DNA of 64,000 nt, from the NCBI GenBank assembly GCA_023399215.1, contig JAEWQJ010000046.1, forward strand, positions 51,288 to 115,287. The letters are read 5' to 3'. The notes under the pieces were generated by a model. That model was not told the origin of the DNA. It searched no databases and saw nothing but the letters and a program-made list of their open reading frames with translations. A program made the translations under genes and the position numbers. The DNA is from Methanobacteriota archaeon (GTDB lineage Archaea; Halobacteriota; Methanosarcinia; Methanosarcinales; Methanosarcinaceae). Positions 42,263-50,743 of the stretch are shown in pieces; the stretch's first letter is position 1; every line of letters starts with the position of its first letter.

Positions 42263-43054
42263 ATGGCAAGACAAAAAATCTCCGAAAAATTCTCCGAACT
42301 CAGGGAGAAAAAGGAGGGTGCTCTAATCTGTTACGTAATGGCAGGAGACCCGTCTGCAGAAAAAACCGGGGAGATTGTAAAGGCTCTGGTAAGCGGAGGC
42401 GCAGATATCATTGAGCTTGGTTTCCCCTTTTCAGATCCTGTAGCAGATGGTCCAACAATTCAGGTGGCAGGCCAGAGGTCACTTGCAGCCGGTATGGACA
42501 CTCAGCGTTATTTTGAGCTTGTTAAAGCCCTTGATGTCCGAATTCCTCTTGTTTGCATGACTTATTACAACCCTGTATTCAAGTATGGAGTGGAAAAGTT
42601 TGTAGAAAAAGCTGCTGAAGCTGGAATAAGTGGACTGATAGTTCCCGATATTCCAGTAGAAGAAGCTGCTGACCTGAAAAATAGCTGCGAAAAGAATGGA
42701 ATTGATCTGATCTTTCTGATTGCGCCTACAACAACAGAAGAAAGAATCCAGAAAATCCTGGAAAGAGGTTCAGGTTTTCTTTACCTCGTATCAAGACTTG
42801 GAGTCACTGGAGCCAGGGCAGATGTCTCGTCATCAACCAGAGAGCTTCTTTCCAGAGTAGAAACAGGACTTCCAAAGGCTGTAGGATTTGGAATATCCAC
42901 GGGAAAACAGGCCGAGGAAGTTATGAAAGAAGGAGCAGATGCCGTTATAGTCGGGTCAGCTTTTGTCAAAATTATTGATGAAGGAACAGATGTAGAGACA
43001 AGGATAGAAAACCTTGCAAAAGAGCTTAAATCCGGTATAAAAAGAGCCAGCTAA
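42263..43054 (+). CDS. trpA: Tryptophan synthase alpha subunit
   Basis: The 263-residue TIM barrel starts at ATG 42263, with the ribosome site GAGGAGGG in the trpB tail. Key blocks are YVMAGDPS, ELGFPFSDPVADGPTIQ (catalytic Glu and Asp), MTYYNPVFKYG, GLIVPDIPVEEA and GFGIST. It cleaves indole-3-glycerol phosphate to indole and glyceraldehyde phosphate for TrpB. The frame and length match family members. Confidence 0.96.
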   Translation: MARQKISEKFSELREKKEGALICYVMAGDPSAEKTGEIVKALVSGGADIIELGFPFSDPVADGPTIQVAGQRSLAAGMDTQRYFELVKALDVRIPLVCMTYYNPVFKYGVEKFVEKAAEAGISGLIVPDIPVEEAADLKNSCEKNGIDLIFLIAPTTTEERIQKILERGSGFLYLVSRLGVTGARADVSSSTRELLSRVETGLPKAVGFGISTGKQAEEVMKEGADAVIVGSAFVKIIDEGTDVETRIENLAKELKSGIKRAS

Positions 43055-43162
43055 AGGAAAATATTGGAAGTCAAATTTTGGAAATCAAGAAAGTGAGCAA
43101 TTGAGAAGGTTTTGAAGCAGATAAAGGAAGGGAAAATCAGGAATTGAGAGGAGGCAGGAGAA

Positions 43163-44263
43163 ATGGAGACATATATTGAAAAGCTGGAAAAAGGTCTTGA
43201 TCTGAGCCCCGAAGAAGCTGAAGCTGCTGTAGGTAAAATTCTAAGTACTGCAAAGGATGAAGAGATTGGGAGATTTCTGCTTGCTCTGAGGGCAAAAGGA
43301 GAGAAACCCGAAGAAATTGCGGGCTTTGTAAGGGGAATGAAAAAAGCTGGAAACACAATTCGTCCCCAAACAACTTTCAGGCTTGTTGACACATGTGGAA
43401 CAGGAGGGGATGGCCTTAATACCATTAATATATCAACCGCAGCAGCAATAGTGACTGCAGCCGCAGGCGTTCCTGTAGCCAAACATGGAAATCGGGCTGC
43501 AACCTCAATGTCAGGAAGTTCGGATGTGCTTGAATCCCTGGGAATTAAAATTGACCTGGAGCCCGAAGCTGTCAGGCAAACAATCGAAGAGGTAGGCATA
43601 GGATTCTTATTTGCACCGGTATTCCATCCGGCTATGAAAAGGGTTGCAGGTGTCAGGAAAAAACTCGGAGTCCGTACAGTTTTCAATATTCTGGGGCCTT
43701 TAACAAACCCAGCAGGCGCTAAAGGTCAGGTCATAGGGGTATATGACAAAAAGCTCTGTGAGCCGATAGCTTATGCCCTTGCGGAACTCGGAACAGAACA
43801 TGCTCTTGTTGTGCATGGGGATGGAATGGATGAGATCACAAATACGGGTGAAACCTATGTTGCGGAGTTAAAAGACGGCAGGGTTTCAACCTATACGTTG
43901 ACTCCGGAAGATCTTGGCATGCTGCGGGCAAATCCTGAGAATATAACGGGCGGCACTCCAAAAGAAAATGCAAGGGATCTGCTGTGCATATTTAAGGGCC
44001 AGAAAGGACCGAAAAGAGACATCGTAGTCATGAATGCTGCTGCCGCCCTTTATGTAGGTGGGATAGTAGGTTCTATCCGGCAAGCAATTCCTATTGCCGA
44101 GGATGCCATTGACAGTGGGAAGGTTATGGTTAAATTCAACCAGTTCAAGACTTTTACTTCAGAGTTTTACAGACAGAAAAACAAGGGAAGTCTTTCGGGA
44201 AAAAGCATGTCAATGCGCTCAAGAACTTCAATATTAAGCCCGGCCTCGGGAGAGAGGGCATGA
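43163..44263 (+). CDS. trpD: Anthranilate phosphoribosyltransferase
   Basis: The 366-residue protein transfers phosphoribosyl to anthranilate. DTCGTGGDGLNTINIST binds PRPP; KHGNRAATSMSGSSDVLE and FNILGPLTNPAG follow. ATG 43163 follows GGCAGGAG. The TrpD end overlaps trpF by four bases (ATGA). Confidence 0.96.
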   Translation: METYIEKLEKGLDLSPEEAEAAVGKILSTAKDEEIGRFLLALRAKGEKPEEIAGFVRGMKKAGNTIRPQTTFRLVDTCGTGGDGLNTINISTAAAIVTAAAGVPVAKHGNRAATSMSGSSDVLESLGIKIDLEPEAVRQTIEEVGIGFLFAPVFHPAMKRVAGVRKKLGVRTVFNILGPLTNPAGAKGQVIGVYDKKLCEPIAYALAELGTEHALVVHGDGMDEITNTGETYVAELKDGRVSTYTLTPEDLGMLRANPENITGGTPKENARDLLCIFKGQKGPKRDIVVMNAAAALYVGGIVGSIRQAIPIAEDAIDSGKVMVKFNQFKTFTSEFYRQKNKGSLSGKSMSMRSRTSILSPASGERA

Positions 44264-44976
44264 CAGCGAAAATGAAAACGAGAATAAAGATTTGTGGAAT
44301 CCGCAGCCCTGAAGAAATAGAACTCGCAGCTTTTTACGGAGCCGATGCAGTTGGGTTTATTACGGAAGTTCCTGTCGAGAGCCCAAGAAAGCTTGATTCC
44401 GATACTGCTGCCTACCTCGTGTCCAGAGTCCCTGAAACCATGAATTCCGTACTGGTTATCATGCCTGAAAACGCGGATACTGCCGTAGGTCTGATTAAAA
44501 AAATAAAACCCGATATTGTGCAGATCCACTCCAGACTACCCCTTCTCGAACTTGAAATAATAAAAGAAAAAACGGGTACCCCTATCATAAAAACTCTGTC
44601 CGTACCTGCACAGGTAGATGCTTCAAACGAAGGTTCCGGAAATCCTGCTTCTGTCCCAAGCCTGCTTGAAGAGGTCAGTCTTCTGGAAGAAGCCGACATT
44701 GTAGATTCCATTCTGCTTGATACGGCAAGGTCTGAAAAGCCCGGAGGTACAGGCTGTGTGCACGACTGGACTCTGAGCAGGAGAATCTCAGAAGAAACGC
44801 GACTTCCCCTTATCCTTGCAGGCGGGCTCAAGCCTGAAAACGTGCGGGAAGCGATCAGGGCTGTTTCGCCTTATGCTGTGGACACGGCATCCGGGGTTGA
44901 GACCTGCGGGAAAAAAGATGCCGTAAAAATCAAAAGTTTTATTGAAGAAGTGAGGTGTGCCAATGCTTTCCTTTGA
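44260..44976 (+). CDS. trpF: Phosphoribosylanthranilate isomerase
   Basis: The 238-residue barrel has KICGIRSPEEIE (catalytic Cys), VQIHSR, SILLDTARSEKPGGTG and LILAGGLKPENV. It makes the Amadori rearrangement in tryptophan synthesis. ATGA overlap with trpD and a 14-bp overlap with trpE show strong translational coupling. A longer-than-usual loop rich in Ser/Glu sits near 125-150. Confidence 0.95.
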   Translation: MTAKMKTRIKICGIRSPEEIELAAFYGADAVGFITEVPVESPRKLDSDTAAYLVSRVPETMNSVLVIMPENADTAVGLIKKIKPDIVQIHSRLPLLELEIIKEKTGTPIIKTLSVPAQVDASNEGSGNPASVPSLLEEVSLLEEADIVDSILLDTARSEKPGGTGCVHDWTLSRRISEETRLPLILAGGLKPENVREAIRAVSPYAVDTASGVETCGKKDAVKIKSFIEEVRCANAFL

Positions 44977-46606
44977 CCTTGGAAAAGAAGAATTCAAAAA
45001 ACTTGTTTCAGGAGTAAGCCAGCCAGGCTTTATCCAGCTCCTTGCAAGAATCGATAATTTAACATGTTCTCCTCTTGAACTTTACCGCACTCTGCGGGCT
45101 TCAGGGACCTCGGGTTATTCGTACCTGCTGGAATCAGTGGAAAAACAGGAAACTAAGGCAAGATATTCCTTTGTTGGAAATGATCCTGATGCCGTAGTTA
45201 AGATAGGTGACAGGAAAATCTCTCTTGAACTCCTTAACCCAAATGCTTCTCCTTTTTTTGAAGAAGTCAGGTCGAAAATCAAAGATGCCTGTGGGTGTGA
45301 AACCATAGAGGAGGAGAATCCGGAGAAAGAAAACTCAGAACTGGGAAACTTAAAATTCACGGCTCCAATTCCTCAGGGGAAAGATGGTTTCGATGCCCTT
45401 CGCCTGGTTTTTCCTCCTGCAAACGGGATGGGACTCCTGAATGCGAAACGTTTTGACAGACAGACTTTCCTGGGCGGGGCCATAGGTTATACAGCTTATG
45501 ATGCTATTTACGATAGCTGGTTAGGGGTCAAAAAAGGCTTTGAATCCGAAATTCCGGAACTTCAGTACCTGATGGTTTCGAAAACTTTTGTTTTTGACCA
45601 TATAACTGAAGAGATATATATCGTAGTCACTCCTTTCGTAAGTCCGGGTTCGGATGCTGGAGAAATCTATGAAAAAGCCCTTCAGGAAGCCGAAAAGCTA
45701 TATACCATACTCAAGGAAGCTGCACTTTTAGGAGACTCAGCAGAAAGTGCAATACCAGGCGGATCAATCTTTCCAGGCTTACCTGTTTCGGACTGCAATG
45801 CCGGAAAACAGAAGTTTGAGGACTCGGTAGTCCAGGCGAAAGAGCATATTTTTGCAGGAGATATCTTTCAGGCAGTCCTTTCCAGGAAATGCGAGTTTAC
45901 GCTCGAACAGTCGCCTTTTGAACTTTATATGCAGCTTAGGGCAATTAATCCAAGCCCTTATATGTACATCTTTGAATTTGGAGACCTGGCAATTGTCGGG
46001 GCAAGCCCTGAAACTCTGCTGACTGTCCATGAAAGGACTCTAATTACAAACCCGATTGCAGGTACCTGCCCCCGTGGAAAAACCGAAGCTGAAGATGAAG
46101 CCTTTGCTGCACACATGATGCATGATGAAAAAGAAAGGGCTGAACACGTGATGCTTGTCGATCTTGGGAGAAACGATGTAAGAATGGTTACGGAAAGTGG
46201 CTCGGTGAAGGTTTCCGAATTCATGAAAGTCCTGAAATATTCCCATGTCCAGCACATCGAAAGTAAGGTTATAGGCACTCTGAGACCGGAATGTGACCAG
46301 TTCGATGCTTTCAGGGCAATATTTCCGGCAGGAACTCTCTCAGGAGCTCCGAAAATCCGTGCCATGGAAATTATTTCCGAACTTGAGGCTTCCCCGCGAG
46401 GGATCTATGGAGGGGGAGTCGGGTATTACAGCTGGAATGGAGACGCTGATTTTGCAATCGTAATTCGAACCATTATTGTACAGGGCAAGAAAGCATCAGT
46501 GCAGGCTGGAGCTGGAATCGTAGCTGATTCTGATCCTGGTTATGAATTCAGGGAAACCGAACGTAAGATGGGAGCAATGCTTGCGGCAATCGAAAGAGAA
46601 CTTTAA
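44963..46606 (+). CDS. trpE: Anthranilate synthase component I
   Basis: I choose ATG 44963 (MLSFDLGKEEFKK) behind GAGGTG; the GTG at 44957 is the alternative. The 547-residue protein converts chorismate to anthranilate with ammonia from TrpG. It contains the chorismate-enzyme core FQAVLSRKCE, PSPYMYIFEFG, NPIAGTCPRG, HVMLVDLGRNDV and GTLSGAPKIRAMEII. The N-terminal LLESVEKQETKARYSF block is where tryptophan binds in feedback-inhibited homologs. Confidence 0.96.
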   Translation: MLSFDLGKEEFKKLVSGVSQPGFIQLLARIDNLTCSPLELYRTLRASGTSGYSYLLESVEKQETKARYSFVGNDPDAVVKIGDRKISLELLNPNASPFFEEVRSKIKDACGCETIEEENPEKENSELGNLKFTAPIPQGKDGFDALRLVFPPANGMGLLNAKRFDRQTFLGGAIGYTAYDAIYDSWLGVKKGFESEIPELQYLMVSKTFVFDHITEEIYIVVTPFVSPGSDAGEIYEKALQEAEKLYTILKEAALLGDSAESAIPGGSIFPGLPVSDCNAGKQKFEDSVVQAKEHIFAGDIFQAVLSRKCEFTLEQSPFELYMQLRAINPSPYMYIFEFGDLAIVGASPETLLTVHERTLITNPIAGTCPRGKTEAEDEAFAAHMMHDEKERAEHVMLVDLGRNDVRMVTESGSVKVSEFMKVLKYSHVQHIESKVIGTLRPECDQFDAFRAIFPAGTLSGAPKIRAMEIISELEASPRGIYGGGVGYYSWNGDADFAIVIRTIIVQGKKASVQAGAGIVADSDPGYEFRETERKMGAMLAAIEREL

Positions 46607-46639
46607 AATAATTTGTCAAGCGATCTTGGGGTGAAATTT

Positions 46640-46777
46640 ATGAAAAGAAGTTCAGGCAGGGACGTTTTACAGAAAAGAACTCAAGGAAACGGGCTTTTCA
46701 GGAAAGGGAAGGTTAAAGGAGAGAAACAAGGGGAAAACAAACTAAAAATGATAAGTTCAGGAGGTGTTTTCAGGTGA
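46640..46777 (+). CDS. Unannotated 45-codon ORF between trpE and trpG
   Basis: ATG 46640 follows GGGGTG at 7 nt spacing and opens 45 codons ending in TGA 46775, overlapping the trpG GTG at 46774 as GTGA. The product is basic (MKRSSGRDVLQKRTQGNGLF, many Lys/Arg/Gly). A leader or translation-coupling peptide for trpG is one reading; chance is another. Confidence 0.4.
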   Translation: MKRSSGRDVLQKRTQGNGLFRKGKVKGEKQGENKLKMISSGGVFR

Positions 46778-47376
46778 AGGTGGTTTTCATAAACAACAAG
46801 GATTCCTTTGTATGGAATCTTGTAGATTATATCTCTTATTTCGAAAAAGATACTCTGGTACTTCCCAATACGGTTTCCCTGGAAGAACTCAGGGAGATTA
46901 AACCTGATGCTCTGGTTATTTCGCCAGGCCCAGGGAATCCTTCAGACCCCAGGGATATCGGAAATTGCCTGGACATAATCAGGGAAATGGGCAGGGAAAT
47001 TCCCCTTCTTGGAGTCTGCCTCGGACACCAGGCAATCAATGTGGCTTTCGGCGGAGTCGTACGAAGAAGCAAGGTCGGCCCAGTGCATGGAAAAAGTTCG
47101 AAGATTCTGCATGATGACTCTGCATTGTTTTCAGCTTTTGAAGGCCCATTCGAAGCAGGCCGTTATCATTCACTTGAGATTGGGGAGCCTGCGCCCGGGA
47201 TAAAAGTTACTGCCAGGGCTGAGGACGGGAGCATTATGGCAGTGGAGCATGTAAAGTATCCAATCTATGGCTTGCAGTTCCACCCCGAATCCGTACTTAC
47301 TCCCAATGGTCTGAAAATAATAGAAAGTTTTCTGGAGATTTCCAAAAATTATAAAAAAAGACAGCCGGCTGTGTAA
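46774..47376 (+). CDS. trpG: Anthranilate synthase component II (glutamine amidotransferase)
   Basis: The 200-residue class I amidotransferase has SPGPGNPSD, the nucleophile block LLGVCLGHQAIN, and LQFHPESVLT with catalytic His and Glu. It feeds ammonia to TrpE. The start is GTG 46774, with AGGAGG about 10 nt upstream, sharing its GTGA with the small upstream ORF. Last gene of the trp operon. Confidence 0.95.
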   Translation: MKVVFINNKDSFVWNLVDYISYFEKDTLVLPNTVSLEELREIKPDALVISPGPGNPSDPRDIGNCLDIIREMGREIPLLGVCLGHQAINVAFGGVVRRSKVGPVHGKSSKILHDDSALFSAFEGPFEAGRYHSLEIGEPAPGIKVTARAEDGSIMAVEHVKYPIYGLQFHPESVLTPNGLKIIESFLEISKNYKKRQPAV

Positions 47377-47461
47377 GCAGCCAGAAATTTTCCCGGAAAA
47401 ATTATTCCTAAACCAGTATCATTTTTCTAGTTATCAGGCTAATTTTTCCTGATTACCAGGC

Positions 47462-48208
47462 TCACTTTTCCTTTTTGGCAGCCTCAGTTTCAGGCTCCTG
47501 CTCCTCTCCCTCTTCCTCAAAGAATTCCTCTTCTGTGAATTCCTCATTGGGCCTGGCCTCATAACCTGCAGGCTGAAGGTTCTGAAGCTCTGAGAATTGA
47601 CTTACAGTTTGGGCGATAAGCTGTGGGTATTTTTCAATCTGTTCCTTTGTAACAAACCCTGAGGCTTCGGAGTATTCTATAATTTCTTCTCTAGCTTCTT
47701 TTGCTTCCTTAGTGAAATCTTCAAGTTGCTGCTTATTTGCAAGATAAGCCATTTCCTCAAGTGACATGGTTGTCCAAAGAGTTACAACTTCCATTTTCTT
47801 CTCAACTGCGCCCATCCCTATCATTTTAAGCGTGTCGATCGCAAGTTTTGCAGGTTCGAGCATTTCGACCTGTACTGCTCCTTTTCCGATCTCCTGTGCA
47901 GCTTTTGAAAAAGACCACATCGCGTTTGAGAAATTCTTATCGAGTGCAATTTCAGAAAGAGATTTAAGTTCATTAAGAGCTGTGGACGCAATATTATCCA
48001 TCTTTTTCTGGACAGCTTTGTTACCAATGTTTCTGAGTGAGATAATGACTCTCTTTAAATCATTCTCGAGATCATTTTCAAGTAACTCATGCCCTAATTC
48101 CCGGAGGTACCCAGCATATTGGAGTGCATCATATTCATTCTGTTCTCTTATTGCTCGTTCTCCAGATTCTCCAAGTTCAATAGCCTTTTGTTCATTCAGT
48201 GAGAACAT
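47462..48208 (-). CDS. Alpha-helical repeat protein (paralog family A)
   Basis: Of 248 residues, the first 165 are helical pairs with a roughly 37-residue period built around IGxKAVQKKMDNIAS and IGKGAVQVEMLEPA. The rest has a 30-residue charged tail ending in E-rich blocks. AAAGGGG precedes the ATG. The N-terminus MFSLNEQKAIELGE matches that of three other proteins in this cluster (49460-50356, 52653-53489, 53647-54528). The repeats resemble HEAT-type solenoids that bind proteins. I do not recognise a family; function unknown. The convergent trp operon ends 85 bp away. Confidence 0.8.
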   Translation of the reverse strand: MFSLNEQKAIELGESGERAIREQNEYDALQYAGYLRELGHELLENDLENDLKRVIISLRNIGNKAVQKKMDNIASTALNELKSLSEIALDKNFSNAMWSFSKAAQEIGKGAVQVEMLEPAKLAIDTLKMIGMGAVEKKMEVVTLWTTMSLEEMAYLANKQQLEDFTKEAKEAREEIIEYSEASGFVTKEQIEKYPQLIAQTVSQFSELQNLQPAGYEARPNEEFTEEEFFEEEGEEQEPETEAAKKEK

Positions 48209-48489
48209 ATTAAAGCCCCTTTCCAGTAAAATTCGTTTAAAATTCTCGGATTTTAAAAATTTAAGTATTTATATAGGTTTACTCAGATATTAGTCTTCCT
48301 ATATTTTTCAAAATATATCGGGAACTTCAAGATTACTATTTCAAATTATACTTTATTTATATGTTTACTTGACAGAAACTGAAATTAAAATTGGGATTAA
48401 AATAAAAACTGAACTGAGAACTCAACAGATGTATAAAATAGAAAGAGTTAAATACATTTCATGCATAATATATATCATATGAGTAAAAA

Positions 48490-48580
48490 CTCACGCCGGA
48501 TTTCTGGCATATTCTCCTGCGTGAGTAAAACCAACCTTCGAGGTAGAGGAAGGGTTCTACTCCTTACCTTCCTCCTACCT
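48490..48580 (+). ncRNA. Candidate structured RNA, two consecutive hairpins
   Basis: CTCACGC (48490-48496) pairs with GCGTGAG (48519-48525), with GCC/GGC inside. A second stem pairs AGGTAGAGGAAGG (48541-48553) with CCTTCCTCCTACCT (48567-48580) with one bulged base. No coding frame overlaps. It could also be an end of a lost mobile element. Confidence 0.35.
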
Positions 48581-48807
48581 GAACAACTGTGTTGTATGCT
48601 AAGTGCAGAGTATTGTATGCTAAGTGCAGTCCAAATCTAAATGGCTCTTATAACACTTCACTTTGAAACCTCAAGCACTTATCAAGAAAGCAATAATTTG
48701 CTTTAGAGAAATACTTTGATAATTTATTTAAACCTTATGGTTTCAAAGAAGTTAGAAACTTTCAAAGAGTATTCGGGCACTTATTTAGCTTTACCAGGAC
48801 CTGCTTC

Positions 48808-48919
48808 TTTAGAAAACCTGTCTCTTTAGAAAACCTGTCTCTTTAGAAAACCTGTCTTTTTAGAAAACCTGTCTTTTTAGAAAACCTACCTCTTTAGACG
48901 ACCTGTCTCTTTGGAAAAC
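48808..48919 (+). repeat. 17-bp tandem repeat, about 6-7 copies
   Basis: Unit CTTTAGAAAACCTGTCT, six to seven tandem copies, the last ones diverged (ACCTACCT, TTGGAAAAC). No spacers, so not a CRISPR. Confidence 0.85.
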
Positions 48920-49146
48920 TTTCCAATCTTCCTTATAAGAAAAGATAATTCCTGATTGGCAGTTTCCAGGTTATTTTTTGAGACTCTGGAACATGTATAG
49001 GTTTCCTTCAAGAAAGCCCGAATTAAAATCACTTCTTTTTATTCTGTTCCGTTCCTTGGAGCCTCGTTTCCAATCTTCTTGATAAAATTCCCCACCAGCT
49101 AGAAAGGAAATAATCATATCTTTATTGCGAGCTTTTCCCAATCGTC

Positions 49147-49404
49147 TTGAAGGCAAAAGCAATCTCAAGCATTGTTTTCTTGCTGCTTTTACTTTTTACT
49201 GTTTCCTGGCCGGCCAGCTCCGGAAATGGAGCTACACAGGATATTAATTTTCCCATTTTATGCTACAGAATCCAAAAATCTCACAAAAAATCGAAATCTA
49301 GGAGCAGGTCAAAAGTAAAAATTAGTAAAAAATTTAAAGCCAGATTAAAACCAGGGCATCTACAAGAACGAAAAGTTTATTATGTAAATATTCTGCTTGG
49401 ATGA
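49147..49404 (+). CDS. Small basic secreted protein (tentative)
   Basis: TTG 49147 opens 85 codons with a signal peptide (MKAKAISSIVFLLLLLFTVS, cleavage near ASSGNGA) and then a strongly basic domain (KSHKKSKSRSRSKVKISKK). There is no strong ribosome site directly upstream, which lowers confidence. The stop at 49402 is 58 bp from the convergent helical-repeat gene's end. Function unknown. Confidence 0.45.
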   Translation: MKAKAISSIVFLLLLLFTVSWPASSGNGATQDINFPILCYRIQKSHKKSKSRSRSKVKISKKFKARLKPGHLQERKVYYVNILLG

Positions 49405-49459
49405 GCAGATGGGCTAAATAAACAGCTGCGTTATCTAAACAGCTGCGTTAGAGTATCTC

Positions 49460-50356
49460 TTACTCCTGAATTCCCATATTAGATTGGATTTTTTTCTGAA
49501 GAGTCTTTATTACCTGGAACTTCTCCACTTTTTCCTCGGAATCCGTATAGCTGATATCTTTAAAATTATCCAGAGCCACTTCCGCCACGATTGAAGAGTT
49601 ATTTAGAACCTTTTCTTCGGCCTGGACTCGCAGAGTCTCAAGAGCCCACTGGCACTGCAAAACTGCGGCATCAAGCTTCTTTTTTACAGATAGTTTTCCG
49701 ATCTCTTCTATGGAAAGCGCTGTTGAACTCAGAGCTTCATCAAAGTAACTCTCTGCCGCAAGCTTACCTATTTCCTCAAGCAAAAGCAGGCTGCTTACAG
49801 TTTCAAGTTCAAGGCTTTTTGCTGCAACCTTTTTCCCGATCTCTCCCAGACCGGTTACCGCACTGAGCACAACGTCCTCCATACCGTTTCTGGCAGCAGA
49901 GGTTCCGAGCTCTTTAAAGAGCAGAGAAAAGGCAATTACTTTTTCCTGATCCCACTGTTCTGGGAAGAAGTTCCATATCTCCATTAGGGTTGTAGCAGCG
50001 ACCTTTGAACCGGCTTCAAGCGAATGTGCAGCTGCATCTTTTCCCAGTTTTCCTATTGCTATGAAGGCCTTGCCCAGGGCAGACTCAAGTCCCTTGTCTG
50101 CTGCTTTCCTTGCCAGTTTCCCGAGGGACAGGATAGAATTGATTGTAACAAGCTCCATCTCTCTCTCTGCAGCTGCCTGTGCGCCACTCTCAATTGATAG
50201 GATAACTCTCTCGGCATCTGCCTCTTCATTCTCAGAAAGGAAATCCGCCGCAATTCCTGTAAGGGAGTCAAGGGCCTGGAAAGCTCTGCTTTCATCTCCC
50301 TCGTCAACTGCAGATAAACTTACTTCAACTGCCTCTGCTTCATTTAATGTAATCAT
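49460..50356 (-). CDS. Alpha-helical repeat protein (paralog family B)
   Basis: The 298-residue soluble protein has N-terminus MITLNEAEAVEVSLSAVDEG and seven or so helical repeats with cores such as LGKDAAAHSLEAGSKVAATT, GEIGKKVAAKSLELETVSSL and EEIGKLAAESYFDEALSSTA. AAAAGGGG precedes the ATG. It is the cleanest member of the four-gene family and a reference for the other N-termini. It probably acts as a scaffold or binding solenoid; no catalytic motif. The C-terminus (SNMGIQE) is short. Confidence 0.8.
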   Translation of the reverse strand: MITLNEAEAVEVSLSAVDEGDESRAFQALDSLTGIAADFLSENEEADAERVILSIESGAQAAAEREMELVTINSILSLGKLARKAADKGLESALGKAFIAIGKLGKDAAAHSLEAGSKVAATTLMEIWNFFPEQWDQEKVIAFSLLFKELGTSAARNGMEDVVLSAVTGLGEIGKKVAAKSLELETVSSLLLLEEIGKLAAESYFDEALSSTALSIEEIGKLSVKKKLDAAVLQCQWALETLRVQAEEKVLNNSSIVAEVALDNFKDISYTDSEEKVEKFQVIKTLQKKIQSNMGIQE

Positions 50357-50391
50357 TCTTTTTGCCCCTTTTTATTGTTAGTATCCCTCTT

Positions 50392-50471
50392 TATTGGTAG
50401 CATCCGTTATTGGTAGCATCCGTTATTGGTAGCATCCATTATTGGTAGCATCTGTTATTGGTAGTATCCGT
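50392..50471. repeat. 16-bp tandem repeat, five copies
   Basis: Unit TATTGGTAGCATCCGT repeated five times with one or two changes, immediately upstream of the helical-repeat gene's ribosome site (minus strand). The array lies in its 5' flank. The remainder to 50743 is A+T-rich without a gene. Confidence 0.9.
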
Positions 50472-50743
50472 TAGTATTGATAGAACATATTAAGCTTCAA
50501 TTTTTTCCCGCAGGTTTTATAATTCTTGCCTGTATGTTTCATCACATATTTTAATTTCAGATTATTGCGTAAGATATACGTACGGGCTGCGCAGGAAATA
50601 GAGTCTGGCTTACTCTATGAAGTTACGAGGTTATTAGTGTTACTATTTTGTAACCGAAGCAGTTCATTCAAAAAAGAGTTTCTGTTTTTCAGAAAGTAAA
50701 TTTTGAATTCAGTCGAAGTTACGTACCAATCAAAAGGACTCTT

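Larger units (their letters stand above)
48209..49146. other. Divergent intergenic region with hairpins and tandem repeats
   Basis: Besides the candidate structured RNA and the 17-bp array listed separately, it holds a tandem pair TTGTATGCTAAGTGCAG at about 48592-48630. No real protein frame; a minus frame at 48971-49168 is not supported. Confidence 0.5.

Noticed and set aside
48971..49168. Minus-strand 65-codon frame
   Set aside because: It overlaps the start of a signal-peptide ORF on the other strand and has no supporting features.
50392..50471. CRISPR-like 16-bp array, as also at 48808-48919 and 52530-52620
   Set aside because: Pure tandem arrays without spacers and too short a unit.
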